Positions 55,870 through 64,000 of a DNA stretch of 64,000 nucleotides are shown piece after piece. The notes under the pieces are model-generated. The model was not told the DNA's origin and made no database searches. It worked only from the letters and a program-made list of their open reading frames with translations. The position numbers and the translations under genes were made by a program. Source of the DNA: Paenibacillus sp. JCM 10914. Its GTDB lineage: Bacteria; Bacillota; Bacilli; Paenibacillales; Paenibacillaceae. Each line of letters begins with the position of its first letter. Positions within the stretch are counted from its first letter, which is position 1. Location: positions 1-64,000 of the forward strand of contig NZ_BAZR01000022.1 of the NCBI RefSeq assembly GCF_001315105.1, read 5' to 3'.

Positions 55870-57153
55870 ATGGAGACAGAAAAGCCACAGCCATTTGCAG
55901 AGACGGTTGTAAACAACCCGGAAGAACGGAGCGTTTTCAAGAACAGAACGTTTCTATTTTTTCTATTCTCGATCATATTTACAAGCTTGACAACGCCAAT
56001 GTATATGCTGGTGGAGGGTTGGTATGTTGTTGACTATTTGAACAAGCCGGCTATGCTCGGTTTTGTCTTGATGACCACGGCAATTCCAAGACTGTTGTTA
56101 ATGTCGGTTGGTGGGGTAATGTCCGATCGTTTCCCTAAATCGAAAATTATGTTTTTGTCCGATTTCATACGCTTTCTCATCTTAGTTTCGATGGCCGTAC
56201 TTATGGTTCTCGGGTTGTTAAACTTTTGGGTATTGCTTGCATGTGCGGCTTTATTCGGTATCATGGAGGCTTTTTATTGGCCGGCGGCAGGTGCAATCAT
56301 TCCCACAATCGTGAAGCCTGGCCAACTACGGATAGCCAACAGTGTAAATGTAATTATTCAGCAGTTGGGGAGTTTTGCCGGACCGGCATTTGCAGGTCTG
56401 CTTATTGCATTCGGATCCTTCCAGTTAACGTTTGCTATATTAGGAGTGTTGCTTTTTTTAGGAGCGGTCTGTTTATTTTTCGTACGTGAGCCGTTTACAG
56501 CTAGTCCCAAACAACAAGTAAGGCCGTCCATGATTAATGAAATCAAGGAAGGCATGATTTATATTAAGAAGGACTCCTTCAAGCTCTCCATCATCATTAC
56601 AGCAGGAATTGCCGCTTTCTTCGTGTCAGGTCCTGTGAGTGTAGCATTCCCGACATTAGTGAAGGAAGTATTTAAAGGAGATGCACTTGATCTCACCTAT
56701 CTTCAGACCTCATTTGCTCTAGGAAGCATTGCGGGGGGAGTGCTGCTCGGTCTGTTCCGTCCGAAGGGAAGCCTGGCGATATGGGCATACTCAGCATTCA
56801 TATTGCTGTGTCTAGGAATTGTAGGACTAGGATCAGTGAATATCCTTATCTACGCCATCATAATAAGTGTATTTACCGGACTGTTATCGGCATATGGGAA
56901 TATGATGCTTGTAACGGTTTATCAGTTGAGCCTGGATCAAGATAAACTTGGAAGAGGCATGAGTTTATTTACGTTAGCATCCACAGGCCTGTATCCCATA
57001 TCAGCTGGGATTGTGCCGCTGCTCCTGACGAATGGCATGACGATTTCCAGCTTGTTAATGCTTAGCGGTTCCATCGCAGCTATCATTTTGTTGATTGTGG
57101 TACTCAGTGTCAAAGGGATTCGAAGGGGGCCGCAGGCTATGGAACAAGGATAG
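55870..57153 (+). CDS. MFS exporter (peptide/antibiotic efflux type)
   Basis: 427 residues, twelve membrane segments, of the enterobactin-exporter-like MFS group (VVDYLNKPAMLGFVLMTTAIPRLLLMSVGGVMSDRFPKSKIM loop 2-3 motif GGVxxDRFxKxxI). ATG at 55870 has GGGGAGG upstream. Such exporters often sit at the end of NRPS clusters, where they release the product; here the synthetase is mostly gone but the gene is intact. Confidence 0.87.
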   Translation: METEKPQPFAETVVNNPEERSVFKNRTFLFFLFSIIFTSLTTPMYMLVEGWYVVDYLNKPAMLGFVLMTTAIPRLLLMSVGGVMSDRFPKSKIMFLSDFIRFLILVSMAVLMVLGLLNFWVLLACAALFGIMEAFYWPAAGAIIPTIVKPGQLRIANSVNVIIQQLGSFAGPAFAGLLIAFGSFQLTFAILGVLLFLGAVCLFFVREPFTASPKQQVRPSMINEIKEGMIYIKKDSFKLSIIITAGIAAFFVSGPVSVAFPTLVKEVFKGDALDLTYLQTSFALGSIAGGVLLGLFRPKGSLAIWAYSAFILLCLGIVGLGSVNILIYAIIISVFTGLLSAYGNMMLVTVYQLSLDQDKLGRGMSLFTLASTGLYPISAGIVPLLLTNGMTISSLLMLSGSIAAIILLIVVLSVKGIRRGPQAMEQG

Positions 57154-57171
57154 CAATATGCATTATGAAGT

Positions 57172-57212
57172 GATGCTCTGCTCTTCATTCATATGAAGGC
57201 AGGGCATTTTGT
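57172..57212 (+). terminator. Terminator after MFS gene
   Basis: TGCTCTGC..TTCAT/ATGAA.GCAGGGCA stem, followed by TTTTGTTTT. Confidence 0.75.
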
Positions 57213-57288
57213 TTTAAATATGTTTGCCTCATACCATAATTTAGAATAAAATACAATTAGCTGGATTCTAGTAGAGTGAGGGCAAATA

Positions 57289-57657
57289 ATGAAATTCTCC
57301 AATGATCAGCCGATCTATTTGCAAATTAAAAATGATTTTTATCAACGGGTCTGTAACGGAACACTCCGCCCCGGTGACAAGCTGCCTTCTGTAAGAGAAA
57401 CGGCAGTAGAATTAGGCGTAAACCTTAATACCATTCAACGAGCGTATATGGATATGGAACGGGATGGTGTAGTTGAGAAACAACGGGGCCAAAGATCTTA
57501 TATTACGAATGATATTGAATTTATAAACAAGCTAAAGTCACAGATGGCTGAAGTCCAGGTAAAAGCATTTTATAACTCGATGAAGCAGATGGGGTTTCAT
57601 GATGAGGACATCCAGAAACAGCTTGCCGAAGTAATAAAGAAAGAAGGTGGGGCATAA
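57289..57657 (+). CDS. GntR family repressor (YtrA subfamily)
   Basis: 122 residues. Winged helix (YQRVCNGTLRPGDKLPSVRETAVELGVNLNTIQRAYMDMERDGVVEKQRGQ) with a short C-terminal dimerisation tail, the YtrA layout. It is the first gene of an operon with an ABC ATPase (start right after its stop) and a permease, as in ytrABC, where YtrA-type repressors respond to cell-wall antibiotics. Confidence 0.92.
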   Translation: MKFSNDQPIYLQIKNDFYQRVCNGTLRPGDKLPSVRETAVELGVNLNTIQRAYMDMERDGVVEKQRGQRSYITNDIEFINKLKSQMAEVQVKAFYNSMKQMGFHDEDIQKQLAEVIKKEGGA

Positions 57658-58365
57658 TTGCAGCAGAATTCCATAATGGTTGAGCTAGATCATGTCACTA
57701 AGCGATTGGGGAGTATCACGGCTGTTCATAATGTTTCTCTTCGTCTACCAGACCAAGGTATTGTTGGATTGCTCGGGCTGAATGGCAGTGGCAAGACCAC
57801 GCTTCTTAATTTGATTGCCGGCTTAATGCGTCCCACAGAAGGTCGTGTTACCTTAAATGGGTCTAAAGTTACGCGGCAATCGGGCAAGCACATTGCTTAT
57901 GTGGCCGATGATCAGTCTTTTTATGCTTTCTATACGATCCGGGAAACGATAGATTACGCCGAGAAGGTATATCCGGACTTCGTAAGGGAGGCGGCAGAAG
58001 AGATCGTTACTTTCCTGAATTTTGATATGAATCAGAAGGTGGGTCAACTGTCTAAGGGGAATAAAATGCGATTGAACACAGCCATCGCACTTGCACGCAG
58101 GGTACCGCTGCTGCTGTTGGATGAACCTTTATCCGGACTTGACCCGTTCGTAAGGGAAGAACTTCTGAAGATGTTTGTCCACTTCGGCGGGGTGTACCAG
58201 CAGACCATCGTTATATCTTCGCACGAGGTGTCCGAGCTGGAGCCGTATCTTGACTATGTCATCTTCATGAAGGAAGGAAAGATGATGCATTATGCTTCAG
58301 CTGAGGAGATTCGGGAAGAGCGGGAACAAAGTATTTTAAATGTGATGAGGGAGTATTGTGTATGA
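57658..58365 (+). CDS. ABC transporter ATPase (YtrB-like)
   Basis: 235 residues from TTG at 57658, directly after the GntR stop; ribosome site GAAGGTGGGG lies in the upstream gene's end. Walker A GLNGSGKTT, signature QLSKGNKMRLN, Walker B LLLLDEPLSGLDP and the switch His in SSHEVSE are intact. Drives the membrane permease encoded next. Confidence 0.9.
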   Translation: MQQNSIMVELDHVTKRLGSITAVHNVSLRLPDQGIVGLLGLNGSGKTTLLNLIAGLMRPTEGRVTLNGSKVTRQSGKHIAYVADDQSFYAFYTIRETIDYAEKVYPDFVREAAEEIVTFLNFDMNQKVGQLSKGNKMRLNTAIALARRVPLLLLDEPLSGLDPFVREELLKMFVHFGGVYQQTIVISSHEVSELEPYLDYVIFMKEGKMMHYASAEEIREEREQSILNVMREYCV

Positions 58366-59147
58366 CATCTTGGATAACGTTGTTTATTAAAGAATTCAGA
58401 GCAGCTAGAATATGGTTCTATTTCAATGTACTCGTCATCCTACTTGGCGCATCATCCCTATTCTTTCTCAATGAGACACAAATCTTACTCTATAGCCTGC
58501 TTGTCATGATATTATTCCATGTCATCTATCTACCTGTCTGGGTAGTCTATTCCATATTCGTCGAATGGAAGAATAAGATGTTAACCCACTGGCTGAACCT
58601 GCCTCATTCAGGCTTAGTGCTTGTTACATCTAAGTTTGCCGCTGGAATTGCGATGATGATCATATCTCTATTAGTCTGTAACGGAGTATTGGCCTTGCTG
58701 TACAGTTACATTCTGGAAGCGAATAATGATGTGGTCATCCAAGCAGTCCATTGGTTTATCTCTGAATTTTGGGTTATTCTTCTCGGCACGATGATTATGG
58801 CTATTCTCTCAGGCAGTCAAGTCATGTGTGCGATCATTATCGGGAAGAGTGTCACCCGATTCCGATTGCTTCTGGTCGCAGGCTTTCTATTGATACCAGG
58901 TCTGTTTCAAGCGCTTTTTCATGAAACAGCAGGTTACTCCAAGTTAGTATCATGGGGAATGCTAACATCGGCTGTAACAGAGTGGATTCACCCTATTTTA
59001 TTGAATCAGCATGATATGGTTCATACGATAAATGTATTATCTGAACTGACTATTTTCTCGCTGGGAACCATGTTTGTGCAGCTTATTTATTCCATCATGC
59101 TCGTCTGGATTAGCAGTAGACTGGTGGATAGAGCGCTTCAAATCTAA
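58362..59147 (+). CDS. ABC-2 type membrane permease (Ytr-like)
   Basis: About 261 residues, six membrane segments. The ATG at 58362 overlaps the ATPase stop by 4 bases and has AGGGAG nine bases upstream; a TTG two codons earlier is less likely. Partner of the preceding ATPase. The thioesterase gene follows within ~35 bases and could be in the same transcript. Confidence 0.85.
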   Translation: MTSWITLFIKEFRAARIWFYFNVLVILLGASSLFFLNETQILLYSLLVMILFHVIYLPVWVVYSIFVEWKNKMLTHWLNLPHSGLVLVTSKFAAGIAMMIISLLVCNGVLALLYSYILEANNDVVIQAVHWFISEFWVILLGTMIMAILSGSQVMCAIIIGKSVTRFRLLLVAGFLLIPGLFQALFHETAGYSKLVSWGMLTSAVTEWIHPILLNQHDMVHTINVLSELTIFSLGTMFVQLIYSIMLVWISSRLVDRALQI

Positions 59148-59181
59148 TGTTAAGCCAATCTAGGCAGAGGAGTGAAGCGAT

Positions 59182-59976
59182 ATTTATTCCCTCAATTACT
59201 CCAGCCCATGGATCGTTTGCAAGAAGCCGAATCATAAGGCAGCGGCGCGCTTGATTTGTATACCCTATGCAGGCGGCAATGCTTCCGTTTATCATGAATG
59301 GGCGGATTTGTTTCCAGAGGAAATAGAAGTATTGGCGGTACAGCTGCCCGGGAGAGGGAGCCGATTTATTGAGGACAGATATACAGAGGTAGACAAGCTG
59401 ATTCCCGCATTATTGAAAGAGCTTGTCCCATTCACTGACAAACCGCTCATGTTATTTGGTTATAGTATGGGAGCCTTATTATGTTATGAACTCGCCCATC
59501 AGCTAGTGAAGCTGGAGACTGGAGCATTGCAGCATCTGTTTGTGTCCGCCTTCCGTGCACCCCAATTAGTCAGTGATCGAAAGGTGCTGCGGCACGAACT
59601 TCCAGCACATGAACTGAAGCAGTTCTTTGGTAAGCTGAACGGAATACCTGCAGAGATTATGAATAACGATGAAGTAATGAACTTTATTCTGCCTATATTG
59701 AGGTCCGATATTCAATTGTGTGATACCTATACTTATCAAGAAAGACCGCCTCTTCCATGCGGAATTACAGCTTTTGGAGGCAGTGCGGATCCGGAAGTGA
59801 GCATCCATCAACTGCAGGCATGGAAAGAGCAGACTGCAAGTGAATTCAGCTTGCACATGTTACCGGGTGATCACTTTTTCATTCATAGTCAACAGGAGTT
59901 GCTGATCGGATTACTGACTCAGAGAATGCTGGAGCTCCGAGGACTTAAGGGGCATTTTGCAAGAAATGCTGAATAA
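59182..59976 (+). CDS. Type II thioesterase (NRPS/PKS editing)
   Basis: Alpha/beta hydrolase with LICIPYAGGNASVYHEWADLFP, LPGRGSRF, the nucleophile elbow GYSMGALL, and the catalytic His in LPGDHFFIHS; it would remove wrong acyl groups from carrier proteins. The frame is open back to 59176 and the family-typical SPWIVCKKPN lies upstream of the first normal start (TTG 59251). The only start with a good ribosome site (AGAGGAG, 9 bases) is ATT at 59182. Either a rare AUU start or a mutated start. Orphan of the lost NRPS gene. Confidence 0.8.
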   Translation: MYSLNYSSPWIVCKKPNHKAAARLICIPYAGGNASVYHEWADLFPEEIEVLAVQLPGRGSRFIEDRYTEVDKLIPALLKELVPFTDKPLMLFGYSMGALLCYELAHQLVKLETGALQHLFVSAFRAPQLVSDRKVLRHELPAHELKQFFGKLNGIPAEIMNNDEVMNFILPILRSDIQLCDTYTYQERPPLPCGITAFGGSADPEVSIHQLQAWKEQTASEFSLHMLPGDHFFIHSQQELLIGLLTQRMLELRGLKGHFARNAE

Positions 59977-60055
59977 TAGATCGCTTAATGAGACATCATT
60001 TCGAGAATCGTTAAATCAAATATTCGCTAATCGTTAATCCCTACATACAACAAAA

Positions 60056-60098
60056 GCCACCCCCAAAGCCTACGACAAACGTAGTCTTTGGGGGTGGC
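60056..60098. terminator. Very strong bidirectional terminator
   Basis: CCACCCCCAAAG pairs with CTTTGGGGGTGG and the inner CTACG with CGTAG; lies between convergent genes. Confidence 0.9.
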
Positions 60099-60141
60099 CC
60101 CGTTTAGCTTACATACAACTCCAATTACCTCGCCTTACAAC

Positions 60142-61512
60142 CTACTTCGCACTAGGCAGCAGCTTGTTCAGCAGAATCGCTGCCAGCGCAGCGGCCAGGA
60201 TTGGAGAACCGAACAGGTATTGCACGAAGTTAGGCAAGGTGTACAGGAAATCTTTAGGGATGAGCACCAGTGCCAACGTTATAATCATCGGGATGGCGAT
60301 AATGTACATTTCTTTTTCGCCGATACTTTCGTTCTTCATGACCTGGATCCCGTTGATCGCAATGATGCCGCAGACGATGGCGAACACACCGCCGATGACG
60401 GCCGTCGGGATCGAGGAGATCAGCGCGGCCAATTTGCCCGAACATCCGAAGAGGACGAACCATCCGCCTACTGCTAGGAAGACTCTGCGACTTGCCACAC
60501 CGGTAATGGAGATGATGCCTGCATTCGTGGAATAGCCGGTGACGGGCGTCGAGCCAAGTCCCGAAGCGATCAAGCAGCTGAGGCCTTCGCCGATGACGCC
60601 GCGATTAATGTTCTTGTCCGTCAGCGGTTTATCGATGACGTTGCTGATGGCAAACCAGGTACCGGTCGTTTCAGCCAGCAGCACGAGATAAATGATGACC
60701 ATGGTGATGATCGCCGACAAGTCGAACGAGAAGCCAAAATCCTTAAACGGAATCTGCGGCATACTGAACCAGTTGGCGCTTGCGACGGCACTAAAATCCA
60801 GCACGCCCATGGCATTCGCCGAGAAGCATCCGATGATCAGCGCGATGATGACGGACGTGATGCGGAAGATCGCGCCTTTTGTGCCGAACACCGATCCCAG
60901 GATGACGAACAGAATCAAGGAAGCGGCCGAGATGAGGGCGAGCAACACGTTCTGATTGATGGTGGCGTCCGTGGCGCCGTAAACGTTGTCCCGGATGGCG
61001 ACAGGCAGCAAGGATAGACCGACGATGAAGATAATCGTGCCCCCGACAATCGGCGGGATGAAGGACTTCACGATTTTGTTGAACACGCCCGTATATCCCA
61101 AGATCACGACGAGGACCGCGCCCACGACGCTCGCTCCGAGTACGGAGCTCCAGCCCATCTCTCCGCCGCCGCTGGCGGCATAAATCGCGACGATCGCGCC
61201 GAGCGGAACATAGGATGGACCTTGGGCCATTGGCAGCTTCATGCAAAAATACGTCTGCACGATCGTGGCCAGTCCGGCCGCAATGAACGTGGATTGAATG
61301 AGCGCGCTGGACTGGTCGGCCGACAAGCCGATCAACATCGCGATCAGGAACGGAACGACGTAGACGTCCATTGCTACGACATGCTGTAAACCTAAGATAG
61401 CAGACTTTCCGATGGATATTTTGCCGTCTGGCGGGACCGTTAAATGTGGCGACGGTGATGGCGTGTGCGCGTCATGTTGCTGGATGTTTTCTGTTTTCAC
61501 TAGGATGGACAC
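60142..61512 (-). CDS. NCS2 family purine/xanthine permease
   Basis: 456 residues, about fourteen membrane segments, with the NCS2 features LGLQHVVAMDVYVVPFLI near the start, the substrate-site region ETTGTWFAISNV, and SCLIASGLGSTPVTGYSTNAG. Imports xanthine, guanine or uric acid by proton symport. Lies 32 bases downstream of the guanine deaminase gene on the same strand, so guanine or a related purine is a likely substrate. Confidence 0.9.
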   Translation of the reverse strand: MSILVKTENIQQHDAHTPSPSPHLTVPPDGKISIGKSAILGLQHVVAMDVYVVPFLIAMLIGLSADQSSALIQSTFIAAGLATIVQTYFCMKLPMAQGPSYVPLGAIVAIYAASGGGEMGWSSVLGASVVGAVLVVILGYTGVFNKIVKSFIPPIVGGTIIFIVGLSLLPVAIRDNVYGATDATINQNVLLALISAASLILFVILGSVFGTKGAIFRITSVIIALIIGCFSANAMGVLDFSAVASANWFSMPQIPFKDFGFSFDLSAIITMVIIYLVLLAETTGTWFAISNVIDKPLTDKNINRGVIGEGLSCLIASGLGSTPVTGYSTNAGIISITGVASRRVFLAVGGWFVLFGCSGKLAALISSIPTAVIGGVFAIVCGIIAINGIQVMKNESIGEKEMYIIAIPMIITLALVLIPKDFLYTLPNFVQYLFGSPILAAALAAILLNKLLPSAK

Positions 61513-61544
61513 CTCGAATTATTGGATTGGTTGTGATCTATATC

Positions 61545-62909
61545 TTAACGGGAATGCACTTGTTCCCCTTGTACCCATACCTCGCGGATATGCTCCGGTC
61601 TTGCCAGATACATGATCTTCTGAAAAACATCCTGCAAATCCTCATGCTCATCAAAAATCGGCAGCTTGGCGGACGGCACCCTAGTATCAATCGCCTGCAC
61701 GTCCCACGCGTATTGTTCTTGAATGCGTCCGATCGGCAGGCTTAGGCTTTCACCACCCCCGGCGGTTGCCAGGTAGAACGCTTCATGGATTGTAATGCGA
61801 GCGTCCTTAACGCCACGGGTTTCCGCAGACAGGGCCGTGTTCACGCCGTCTTCCAGCATTCTGGAAGAGATGACGGCTTGCCGGATGTTATCGAAGAGAC
61901 TCGGCGAGAAGCCGCCGGATATATCGGAACCGAGGCCAATCTCGACATCTTTGGCATGGAGATGAGCAACCGGGAGGACGCTATTGGCAAAATAGGCGTT
62001 GGAGATCGGGCAATGCGCGATCGCGGTGCCGGTCTCTGCAAACAATTCCGCATCTGAATCTTCGAGGAAATTGCAGTGCGCCATGACCGATTTGTCGCGC
62101 AGCAGGCCAAAATCATGCAGGGCAAACGCATCGTTTTTCTGGAATCGATCTTTAACATGCCCGTGCGCCCAGTCGCTTTCGCTGCAGTGGGATTGCACGT
62201 ACGTGTCATATTTGGCCGCCAGCTCGCCCAAGCCTCGCAGACCTTCATCGGTACAACTTGGAATGAATCTCGGTGTGACGACCGGATATACGCCTTGTTT
62301 CGTGGTCTTCGCCAATTCCTGTACAGCGATAATGAACTCTTCCGTGTCGGCTAAGGCCGTGGGGGTATCCGCGTCGCGGTAGAAATCCGGATTCTGTGCG
62401 GGATCGTCCATGACGACTTTGCCCACCAGCCCGCGCTGGCCTTTACTTGCGCAGATTTCGGCTAACCGCAAGCTGGCTTCTTTATGCACCGTGGCAAAAT
62501 AGAGCGCGGTCGTCGTTCCGTTGGCGAGCAGGGTGCTCACCACGTCCTCGTACACTTGTTGCGCAAAATCGAGATCAGAGAATTTCGATTCGAGCGGAAA
62601 GGTATAGGTGTTGAGCCAATCATAGAGCGGAATGTCCAGCGCGGTGCCGGATTGTGCCCACTGCGGGGCATGCACATGCAAATCGACAAAGCCAGGCAAG
62701 AAAAACTGTCCTTCTTCTAATCGATGAAAGTTATCGCTGCCTTGATACGTATCGAGCAAGGATTGATAGTCGGCGTCTTCCGGCGCCACGATCCGCTCAA
62801 TCATGCCGTCTGCATTGATACAATACAGATAGTCTCTTAATATTTGAATTTCCGTGGGAGATTTACTTGAAAAGGATGTACCTTGAAACAATTGCATATA
62901 TTTACTCAT
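61545..62909 (-). CDS. guaD: Guanine deaminase (amidohydrolase type)
   Basis: 454 residues. Metal-binding GFVDLHVHAPQW, the HCSESDWAHG and MAHCNFLED histidines, and GLGSDISGG aspartate are the amidohydrolase metal and catalytic residues. QSGTALDIPLYDWLNTYTFPLESKF is typical of guanine deaminase. It turns guanine into xanthine, feeding purine salvage or nitrogen supply. First gene of a two-gene operon with the permease; upstream region has PurR-box-like sites. Confidence 0.92.
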   Translation of the reverse strand: MSKYMQLFQGTSFSSKSPTEIQILRDYLYCINADGMIERIVAPEDADYQSLLDTYQGSDNFHRLEEGQFFLPGFVDLHVHAPQWAQSGTALDIPLYDWLNTYTFPLESKFSDLDFAQQVYEDVVSTLLANGTTTALYFATVHKEASLRLAEICASKGQRGLVGKVVMDDPAQNPDFYRDADTPTALADTEEFIIAVQELAKTTKQGVYPVVTPRFIPSCTDEGLRGLGELAAKYDTYVQSHCSESDWAHGHVKDRFQKNDAFALHDFGLLRDKSVMAHCNFLEDSDAELFAETGTAIAHCPISNAYFANSVLPVAHLHAKDVEIGLGSDISGGFSPSLFDNIRQAVISSRMLEDGVNTALSAETRGVKDARITIHEAFYLATAGGGESLSLPIGRIQEQYAWDVQAIDTRVPSAKLPIFDEHEDLQDVFQKIMYLARPEHIREVWVQGEQVHSR

Positions 62910-62921
62910 GTTTACCGCCTT

Positions 62922-62997
62922 AATGTTCGTTTTTAGGAATGCTTTTGTTATTATAGTCCGTCAAAAAGGATAAGTCTATAGTTTAAAAGCGAACAAA
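62922..62997 (-). promoter_or_regulatory. Putative guaD promoter with two PurR-box-like sites
   Basis: Minus strand AAAAACGAACATT (62934-62922) matches the PurR consensus AWWWCCGAACWWT at 12 of 13. A second, AAAAGCGAACAAA (62985-62997, plus strand), matches 11 of 13 in inverted orientation, ~50 bases away. A TATAAT box with TAGACT 17 bases upstream lies between them. The spacing is larger than in classical PurR operators. Confidence 0.4.
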
Positions 62998-63170
62998 TGC
63001 AGCCTTTAGTAGAATTGGACAATAACTGCCAATTCACGAGAGTGAGTGATAAGAATTACTTGTTAGAGGGCCGGATGTCGTGATGCGATGGGAGAACTCA
63101 TTTTGCAAAAAAGTCGTTAGAGAGAATACAATATACAATAGGGGTAAGTCCGTTAAAAGGGGTTATACAG

Positions 63171-63485
63171 ATGATCGGTTTGATTGCCATTGTATTTGGC
63201 ATGCTAGGAACGTTTGTTACGTTTAATTGGTTATTTGGACTCGTATACTTGCTTAGCAGATCGGCAGGCAACAGATTTTACCGCTGGGCTGTACATGATT
63301 TGGAGTTCTTGATGGTGTTGTCCTTTCCGTTGCTTGGACTAACCCAGTATGTAGCGAGTAAAGCGTATGGGCGATTCAATTGGTTTACAGCTCGGATCAT
63401 GCTTATCTGCTATTTGGTAGCTTTGATTATTCTAATCGTTGTTTTGTTTAGTTTGTTTGGTTATTTCGCGGATATGAAGTCATGA
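63171..63485 (+). CDS. Small membrane protein of unknown function
   Basis: 104 residues, about three membrane helices (LIAIVFGMLGTFVTFNWLFGLVYLL; LEFLMVLSFPLLGLTQYVA; IMLICYLVALIILIVVLFSLFGYF). AAAAGGGG precedes the ATG. No family recognised. The lipoprotein gene begins 27 bases later on the same strand, suggesting an operon. Confidence 0.7.
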   Translation: MIGLIAIVFGMLGTFVTFNWLFGLVYLLSRSAGNRFYRWAVHDLEFLMVLSFPLLGLTQYVASKAYGRFNWFTARIMLICYLVALIILIVVLFSLFGYFADMKS

Positions 63486-63512
63486 GTTCGGGCTTAGCAC
63501 AGGAGGTGGAGT

Positions 63513-64000
63513 ATGAAGGGTTTTCTTTATTGCCTAGTGTTGACTGGAATCGTGATAAGCATGGCAGCATGTGGAAGTTTCTCAAACCGTAATGAGGTTT
63601 CTCAGCAAATGACTGTAATAAAGGAGCAAACAACAACACAAGAGAACCATGAGCAGGCATCCGCAACTTATCTGCATAACCCTCAATATATTGATGAAAG
63701 CCAATATCGAGGGGAAGAGCTAGAGATTGTTCAAACATTAAATAAAATGATGAGGAGTACCTTATCTGGAAATGTTGAGGGATATCAAAGTGTATTAACG
63801 AAAGATAACGATCAACAGACGAATACAAGTGAATATCTCAAGTTGTTCAAAATAACGTATTTAGCGGATCCTACCTTCTACGATGGACCATCTGAATATG
63901 TTTCAGATATGGAAGTAGGAGTCGAGGAGGAAATTTATCACCCTGAAACCAATATGCATTATTTCGGTAATGTTATTTATTTGTTTTTCAAAGAAGATGG
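63513..64000 (+). CDS. Lipoprotein of unknown function (cut by window edge)
   Basis: Open from ATG at 63513 (AGGAGG upstream) to the window's end, 162 residues seen. The signal peptide ends in lipobox MAAC (Cys about residue 20), then a Gln/Thr-rich linker and a soluble domain beginning about residue 60. Secreted and lipid-anchored. No recognised domain. Probably in an operon with the preceding membrane protein. Confidence 0.75.
   Translation, partial: MKGFLYCLVLTGIVISMAACGSFSNRNEVSQQMTVIKEQTTTQENHEQASATYLHNPQYIDESQYRGEELEIVQTLNKMMRSTLSGNVEGYQSVLTKDNDQQTNTSEYLKLFKITYLADPTFYDGPSEYVSDMEVGVEEEIYHPETNMHYFGNVIYLFFKED

Noticed and set aside
62910-63170. Purine riboswitch before guaD
   Set aside because: I looked for the conserved guanine-riboswitch core on the minus strand and did not find it.

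Overview
The window looks like a chromosome segment of a Paenibacillus-type spore-forming Firmicute. The evidence is strong AGGAGG-type ribosome sites, Bacillus-like gene families (YerB and YerC lipoprotein/TrpR-like proteins, DgkB, YefA/RlmCD, SLH and collagen-like surface proteins), many rho-independent terminators and moderate GC with AT-rich islands. No rRNA, tRNA or CRISPR array was seen.

Region 1 (1-12.8 kb) is core chromosome: a signal-peptidase-like gene end crossed by palindromic repeats, a PIG-L deacetylase, a chemotaxis receptor, a DoxX protein behind an FNR/Rex-type promoter, YerB, a DUF47-PiT phosphate uptake pair, CorA, a YqfQ-like protein, YerC, CbiX, DgkB and RlmCD. Four of these (receptor, CbiX, DgkB, RlmCD) are each split by a one-base frameshift.

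Region 2 (12.8-37.7 kb) is a layered genomic island that starts at the 3' end of rlmCD. A large serine recombinase lies tail to tail with rlmCD. Rightwards, five short sequences (near 19.24, 21.36, 23.32, 35.40 and 37.62 kb), plus a weaker sixth at 30.22 kb, each read as a different RlmCD C-terminus ending in a stop codon, and several are followed by a terminator. The simplest reading is serial insertion of elements into one attachment site, each displacing a gene tail, much as SCC elements stack at rlmH. Segments between tails carry an integrase module with unknown genes, TetR plus a metallo-hydrolase, a WYL regulator plus a DJ-1/PfpI protein, a broken PLD-helicase-DUF3427 gene with MutT, an SF0329-Dus module present twice as a 1.8 kb direct repeat, an IS3 wreck and an intact IS1182-type element.

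Region 3 (37.7-50.7 kb) has a TetR-NCS1 transporter-DUF917-hydantoinase operon, a large SLH-anchored surface protein, a frameshifted DUF4317 gene, a zinc alcohol dehydrogenase, a MazEF pair with a palindromic operator, and a collagen-like surface protein.

Region 4 (50.7-60 kb) looks like the remains of a nonribosomal peptide locus: an ABC export/immunity-type operon led by a 58-residue membrane protein and a degenerate IS256-like transposase relative, a leftover NRPS domain end, an MFS exporter, a GntR-ABC operon and a type II thioesterase with no standard start codon. Region 5 (60-64 kb) holds a purine permease and guanine deaminase with possible PurR boxes, a small membrane protein and a lipoprotein cut by the window edge.

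Frameshifts recur across the window (at least nine). Some are in housekeeping genes, so assembly error has to be excluded before calling them decay.
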